Of a stretch of DNA of 64,000 nucleotides, positions 60,145-64,000 are shown piece after piece (position 1 is the stretch's first letter; the number at the start of each line of letters is the position of its first letter). The notes beneath the pieces are model-generated. The model saw only the letters and a list, made by a program, of their open reading frames with translations, had not been told where the DNA came from and did not search any database. Both the position numbers and the translations under genes were made by a program. This DNA is from Triparma columacea (Eukaryota; Sar; Bolidophyceae; Parmales; Triparmaceae): positions 22,102 to 86,101 of the forward strand of contig BRYA01000036.1 in NCBI GenBank assembly GCA_030267965.1, written 5' to 3'.

Positions 60145-62259
60145 ATGAAATTTCTTCTTGCTACTCTTGCTGCCGGTCTCTTGACGGCGTCAAACGCTTA
60201 CTTTCTCAGTGATGACGTTGTTGATGCCACTGTGTGCTCGGTAAGTAGCCCAATCATCAAATTGGAATAAGCGGTCGTTCGACACACAAGTTCTTGCATG
60301 TCAGTTGTTGCTTTTCAGTAACCTCACGACAATTTAAACCATACCCCCCCCCCTCTATGACTAACCTCCGCCAAACACACAGGGTTCAAAGCCTTCCAAG
60401 TCTCTCAGTGGCTACTTTTCCACCGAGGGTTCGAAAGACGACACCAAAGACGACAAAAATTACTTCTTTTGGATGCACGAGGCCCAGAACTCCCCTGAGA
60501 CCGCCCCATTTGTGATCTGGCTCACCGGAGGTCCCGGATGCTCCTCCACCCTCGCCCTTCTTAGCGAGAACGGTCCTTGCTCTGTCAACGAGGACGGGAC
60601 TGGAACTGAAGCCAACCCCTACTCGTGGAACACGAACGCTAACGTCCTCTGGCTCGACCAGCCCGCCGGCGTTGGCTTCTCCTATGGCTCCACCAACGAC
60701 TCCAACGAGGACATGGTTGGCGAGGACGCGTACTATTTCGTCCAGCACTTCATGCAGGCGCACCCTGAGTACGCCAAGGCCCCCCTCTACATCTTCGGGG
60801 AGTCGTACGGCGGACACTACGCACCTGCCATCGCCCACCGCATCTTCGAGGGCAACAAGGACGTCCAGGAAGGGGACATCGCCCTCAACCTTGCGGGAGT
60901 GGGAGTTGGAAATGGGCTTACCCAGCCCGAAATCCAATACGCTTACTATGCCGAGATGGCCTTCAACAACTCCCACGGCATCCAGACTGTCTCCGAGGCA
61001 ACTTACGAGAAGATGGTCGAGGCTACTCCCTCTTGCATCGACAAAATCAAGAAGTGCAACGAAAAGGGTGGTTTCTCCTGCACCACCTCCTACACTTACT
61101 GCAACACCGAGCTCACAACCCCCTACTACCAGGTAAGTGGAGGGTATTCTCAACTCACCTCTTTCTCTCTTACTGACCTCCCCCCCCCTCCCCACCCACA
61201 TATTATCCTCCTTTCCCCCCCCCTACCCAGACCGGCCTGAACCCCTACGACATCCGCAAGGAGTGCGGGGACAACCCTCTCTGCTACGACTTCTCCAACG
61301 TTGAGAAGTGGCTCACCACTGACTCCACCCGCGAGGCACTCCATGTCTCTGAAAAGGCGTCAGACTGGGTTTCGTGCAACAACAATGTCAACGCCGACTT
61401 CAGGCAAGACTGGATGATCAATTACGACAGCTACATCGCCGACATGCTCGAGGGTGACATCGACGTCCTCATCTACGCCGGAGATGTCGATTTCATCTGC
61501 AACTCCCTCGGCAACAAGGCTTGGACTTTAGATCTCGAGTGGTCCGGAAAGGAGGGGTTCAACGCCCTCGAGGACAAGGTGAGGAGGAGGGAAGAGAGAA
61601 GCTCCGACTGTTAGTGCTATATATCGAAACCTTCTCGCTTACCCAACACACTAATCTCTCCTTTCTTTTCTCAGGACTGGGAGAACGGAAGCGGATCTGT
61701 CAGGACCTTCAACGGCCTCACCTTCCTTACCGTCTTTGACGCTGGACACATGGTCCCCTCCGACCAGCCCGAGGCCGCCCTCACCATGCTCGACACCTTC
61801 ACCCAGGGCAAGCAGCTCCTTCCCGGCACCCGTGTCAACCCCATGGTCGGAAAGCCCGACCCCGTCCACCCCATCAAGTGCGCCGCTGACGTCGCCAAGC
61901 TCACCGAGGACTTCGCCCAGGGCAAGGCCGCCGTCGAGACCATCGAGGCTGACTGCAAGTCCCCCGGGGACGCCTGCAACGCTGGCCTCCTTGGTTTCAT
62001 GAGCGTCGTCGACTCCACACTCGAGGATGCCACCGCCGCAGCGGAGGACTGCCTCGATGGGTCCGACTCGGCCTGCAACGAGGACGTTGAGGGCATCATC
62101 GCGGTCCTCGAGACTGTCAGCGACGACGTTGAGGCTGCCCTCGTCGCTTGCCCCGGGAAGAAGATCAAGGACTGCATCAAAGATGTCATGGACGCTGGAA
62201 AGACCGTTGGGGAGGTCGTCAAGGACGTTGTCGCTGCCATCACCGACTGCAAGGCTTAA
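60145..62259 (+). CDS. serine carboxypeptidase (peptidase S10) with Cys-rich C-terminal extension
   Basis: There are four exons: 60145-60240, 60383-61132, 61231-61578 and 61675-62259, all phase 0. The signal peptide is MKFLLATLAAGLLTASNA. S10 motifs are GYFSTEGSK, FFWMHEAQNS, IWLTGGPGCSS (oxyanion), ANVLWLDQPAGVGFSY, YIFGESYGGHYAP (catalytic Ser), IYAGDVDFICNSLG (catalytic Asp) and VFDAGHMVPSDQPE (catalytic His). The enzyme removes C-terminal residues in the vacuole or outside the cell. The canonical enzyme ends soon after the His motif. Here about 150 further residues follow (from GKQLLPGTRVNP), Ala/Asp-rich with regularly spaced Cys (DCKSPGDAC, EDCLDGSDSACNEDV, DCIKDVMDAGK), a separate helical disulfide domain of unknown role. 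The exons have strong C-ending codon bias, suggesting high expression. Confidence 0.92.
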
Positions 62260-62966
62260 ATCGTGAAGAGGCAGCGGATTGGGGGGGGGAAGAATGAATC
62301 ACAATGCGCGGGATAATATAACAAATTAGAACCCTTGTGTTTCGAAGAAAATGTGATGTGAATTGTATACAAGAAGGTGTGGGCTTACTAACATTTCTTG
62401 CTTGTGTGTAACGTGATTTTGTTCTCATTGTGCACGCTTGTTTGTGAGCCTGAGGTCAAGTTAGGTAAAATAAATAAGAGAAGTCTTCTAGATTTCGACT
62501 GAACACCGTACTGTTTTGTTTATACACACCGAAGTCTTCCATATATATATTCAATTAGCCGTATTGCTTTCAATATTCTGAGGAGGTACTTGGGGGTTTC
62601 AGACCAAGCTTCTTCATTTTCGAGGCACCGGCACAAGGGCAGGGAATTACTCTTGTCAAGGAGTGGGAAGGATAGAAACGAGTAAAGGTGAGGGATTGCG
62701 GTGGGATCGGAGGCCCGGGGGAGGGGAGGTGGGGAGTGGATGGGAGAGGGAAGGGAGGAAGGAGGGAGGAAGGAGGCCTCCCCACTTCCCCTCCCCCGGG
62801 CACAACGCCTCGGTTGATTTCGGGAGAAAAATGAGAAAAAATGAGAAAAAGGGATTTTCTCAGGGTTTTGACTTTTACGGCAACGTTATCCTGCTAACTA
62901 TTTTCGAGGCATCTCACCCAGCTCTTTCCTCCGCACTTTTGTTTCCCGCCGCGCTCTCACAGGCTA
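62260..62966. other. intergenic; AT-rich then a long inverted repeat
   Basis: The first 300 bp after the carboxypeptidase are AT-rich with GAATTG-type words and ATATATATAT (62542-62551). The part from 62660 to 62810 is purine/pyrimidine skewed and holds the inverted repeat described separately. I see no gene; the open frames here (for example 62570-62803) follow the repeat. Confidence 0.5.
62713..62801. repeat. 24-bp inverted repeat with a 41-nt purine loop
   Basis: The arm at 62713-62736 starts GCCCGGGGGAGGGG and the arm at 62778-62801 ends CCCCTCCCCCGGGC. They are reverse complements over 24 nt with one mismatch. The loop (62737-62777) is almost pure purine (GGGAAGGGAGGAAGGAGGGA). It would form a very stable hairpin. 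Confidence 0.75.
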
Positions 62967-64000
62967 ATGTCGGACCACGAGGATTTACTCACCTCAATCT
63001 TGAAGCAGAGGGACGAGAAGATTGCAAAACTCGAGGCTGCGAATGCCGAACATGCGTCCAACTTTGCTGCTACCGCTATGTCCGCTAATGAGCTTGCTGC
63101 TGCTGTCAATGCCGCGGCTAACCTTGTCGAAAATGCAGCTGGCATTGTCACAGTTGTAAATGACCTTGCCGTCACCCTTAGGGCCGCTGCAGATCGCGCC
63201 ACAGCTCACGAACATGCCGTCGACCGCGTTGAGACCATCGAGGTAGCACAACGCCGCGCCGTTGTCACCAAGGCAACCGAAGAATATGTCGACGCCCCTG
63301 AGGTTGCCGCAGATAATACTGCCGCCCCTGAGGCTGCCGCAGAGAATACTGCCGCCCCTGAGGCCGCAAAAGACCTTGCTGCAGCTCTCGAGGGTGCCAT
63401 GGACGATGACACTGGTCACACCGCCTTCCATAAGATGAAATACCAGCACAAACAAGCCCACGAGGAGATGGTGGGTGTGCTTGTCGAGCGTGGTGCCGTT
63501 GAAGGCATCATTGAACAGTCATGGGATACCAAGAGAGCAAATGTCGGCGTAGTCGTTCACGATGAGCAGCAGCTTGTCCTCGATTATATTCTCACGGACT
63601 GTAATTCGGGAGTTTGCCGACGCGCCACTATCCATGAGGAGAAGGATGAAAAGGTTGTGCTTTGGCAGCACTTCCTAGGAACGATAGTCGTCGAGTATCT
63701 CCTTAGAATCAGAACCGTTCGTATTGAAGGCTCAGGCCAGTGCGTCGAGATACTGTCAGAGGACGAGAATGGCTTGCCGAAGAAGACAAAGACAAAACTC
63801 GTCAAGATTGCGCGTTCGAAGAATGCACAGAGAGCGAGGATTGATGGGGAGATCAGACTAGCGGCCTACGAACACGGGCAAACCGCCCTTACCCTCGTCG
63901 GAACAATGGAAGCCAAGGAGATGAGGAGTGAGGGGAGGGGGGACGTCAATACTGTTTACATGTCAATCAAGGGTATAATGGAGGAGATTGAGAAGAACTT
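62967..64000 (+). CDS. partial hypothetical Ala-rich coiled-coil protein, open to window end
   Basis: The ATG at 62967 opens a frame of more than 340 codons with no stop before 64000. It begins MSDHEDLLTSILKQRDEKIA, a coiled-coil start, then Ala-rich helices (ATAMSANELAAAVNAAANLV) with a short tandem repeat (PE(A/V)AA(E/D)NTAA, at 63294-63356). A more globular part follows (AFHKMKYQHKQAHEEMVGVL, HDEQQLVLDYILTDCNSGV, WQHFLGTIVVEYLLRIRTVR). No family is recognised. The tandem 30-nt repeat CCTGAG-(G)-TTGCCGCAGA suggests recent expansion. The end lies outside the window. Confidence 0.65.
   Translation, partial: MSDHEDLLTSILKQRDEKIAKLEAANAEHASNFAATAMSANELAAAVNAAANLVENAAGIVTVVNDLAVTLRAAADRATAHEHAVDRVETIEVAQRRAVVTKATEEYVDAPEVAADNTAAPEAAAENTAAPEAAKDLAAALEGAMDDDTGHTAFHKMKYQHKQAHEEMVGVLVERGAVEGIIEQSWDTKRANVGVVVHDEQQLVLDYILTDCNSGVCRRATIHEEKDEKVVLWQHFLGTIVVEYLLRIRTVRIEGSGQCVEILSEDENGLPKKTKTKLVKIARSKNAQRARIDGEIRLAAYEHGQTALTLVGTMEAKEMRSEGRGDVNTVYMSIKGIMEEIEKN

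Noticed and set aside
1..64000. Prokaryotic features such as operons, Shine-Dalgarno sites, CRISPR arrays
   Set aside because: Introns, gene families and spacing are eukaryotic; the LRR and EGF tandem repeats are coding, not spacer-repeat arrays.

Overview
This is nuclear DNA from a compact, intron-containing eukaryote. About 36 protein genes are packed on both strands, many only 30-250 bp apart. Nearly all introns are GT-AG, most donors read GTGAG, and intron lengths are usually 60-200 nt. The gene set is generic eukaryotic: proteasome, THO complex, PRP6 splicing factor, NASP, COQ4, COX19, SKA1-like, WDR82-like and ARL2. Three things suggest an ochrophyte stramenopile alga with a red-lineage complex plastid, perhaps a bolidophyte/Triparma- or pelagophyte-like picoalga. 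They are a signal-peptide-plus-phenylalanine (ASAFAP-like) presequence on a SulP transporter, a peroxidase with a twin-arginine-type hydrophobic segment, and large EGF/GCC2-GCC3 receptor-like and BspA-type LRR genes. This placement is inference. Four runs of N interrupt the window, three of them beside poly-C/poly-G tracts.

Layout. 0-28 kb is a dense block of mostly single-copy housekeeping genes: F-BAR protein, small conserved protein, eIF2alpha-type kinase, COQ4, SKA1-like, SulP, THOC3, double Myb/telobox protein, NASP, RPN3/PSMD3, Lys-rich protein, ascorbate-peroxidase-like, small membrane protein, LRR protein, Era GTPase, PRP6, COX19 and ARL2. 28-36 kb is one giant 11-exon gene for a secreted/membrane mosaic of about 2,280 residues. 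It has two duplicated beta-helix-like exons, six near-identical EGF-like repeats, GCC2/GCC3 Cys-rich repeats, several membrane segments and a long amphipathic tail. 36-42.3 kb is a tandem array of three intronless BspA/LRR_5 genes with about 26, 15 and 6 repeats, each preceded by a conserved leader of about 450 bp. 42.8-64 kb returns to intron-rich genes: PDZ-HEAT fusion, coiled-coil protein, tRNA-Ser(UGA), IQ-motif protein, secreted beta-propeller-like protein, FKBP-TPR, CIA30-CIA30-MsrB-like secreted protein, WDR82-like, serine carboxypeptidase, and a partial Ala-rich gene running off the end.

The genes do not form one pathway. Thematic groupings are mitochondrial respiratory assembly (COQ4, COX19), chromatin and mRNA biogenesis (NASP, WDR82-like, THOC3, PRP6, telobox protein) and surface/secreted proteins (giant receptor-like protein, beta-propeller, carboxypeptidase). 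The most notable items are the BspA array with its duplicated leaders, of which the middle copy has lost the TATA-like motif; the exon-duplicated giant receptor; introns carrying a shared GCGAGCGAAGCGAG motif at one end (introner-like); a probably thylakoid-lumen peroxidase with Lys in place of the distal Arg; and unusual domain fusions (PDZ-HEAT, CIA30-CIA30-MsrB, zinc-finger-FKBP-TPR).
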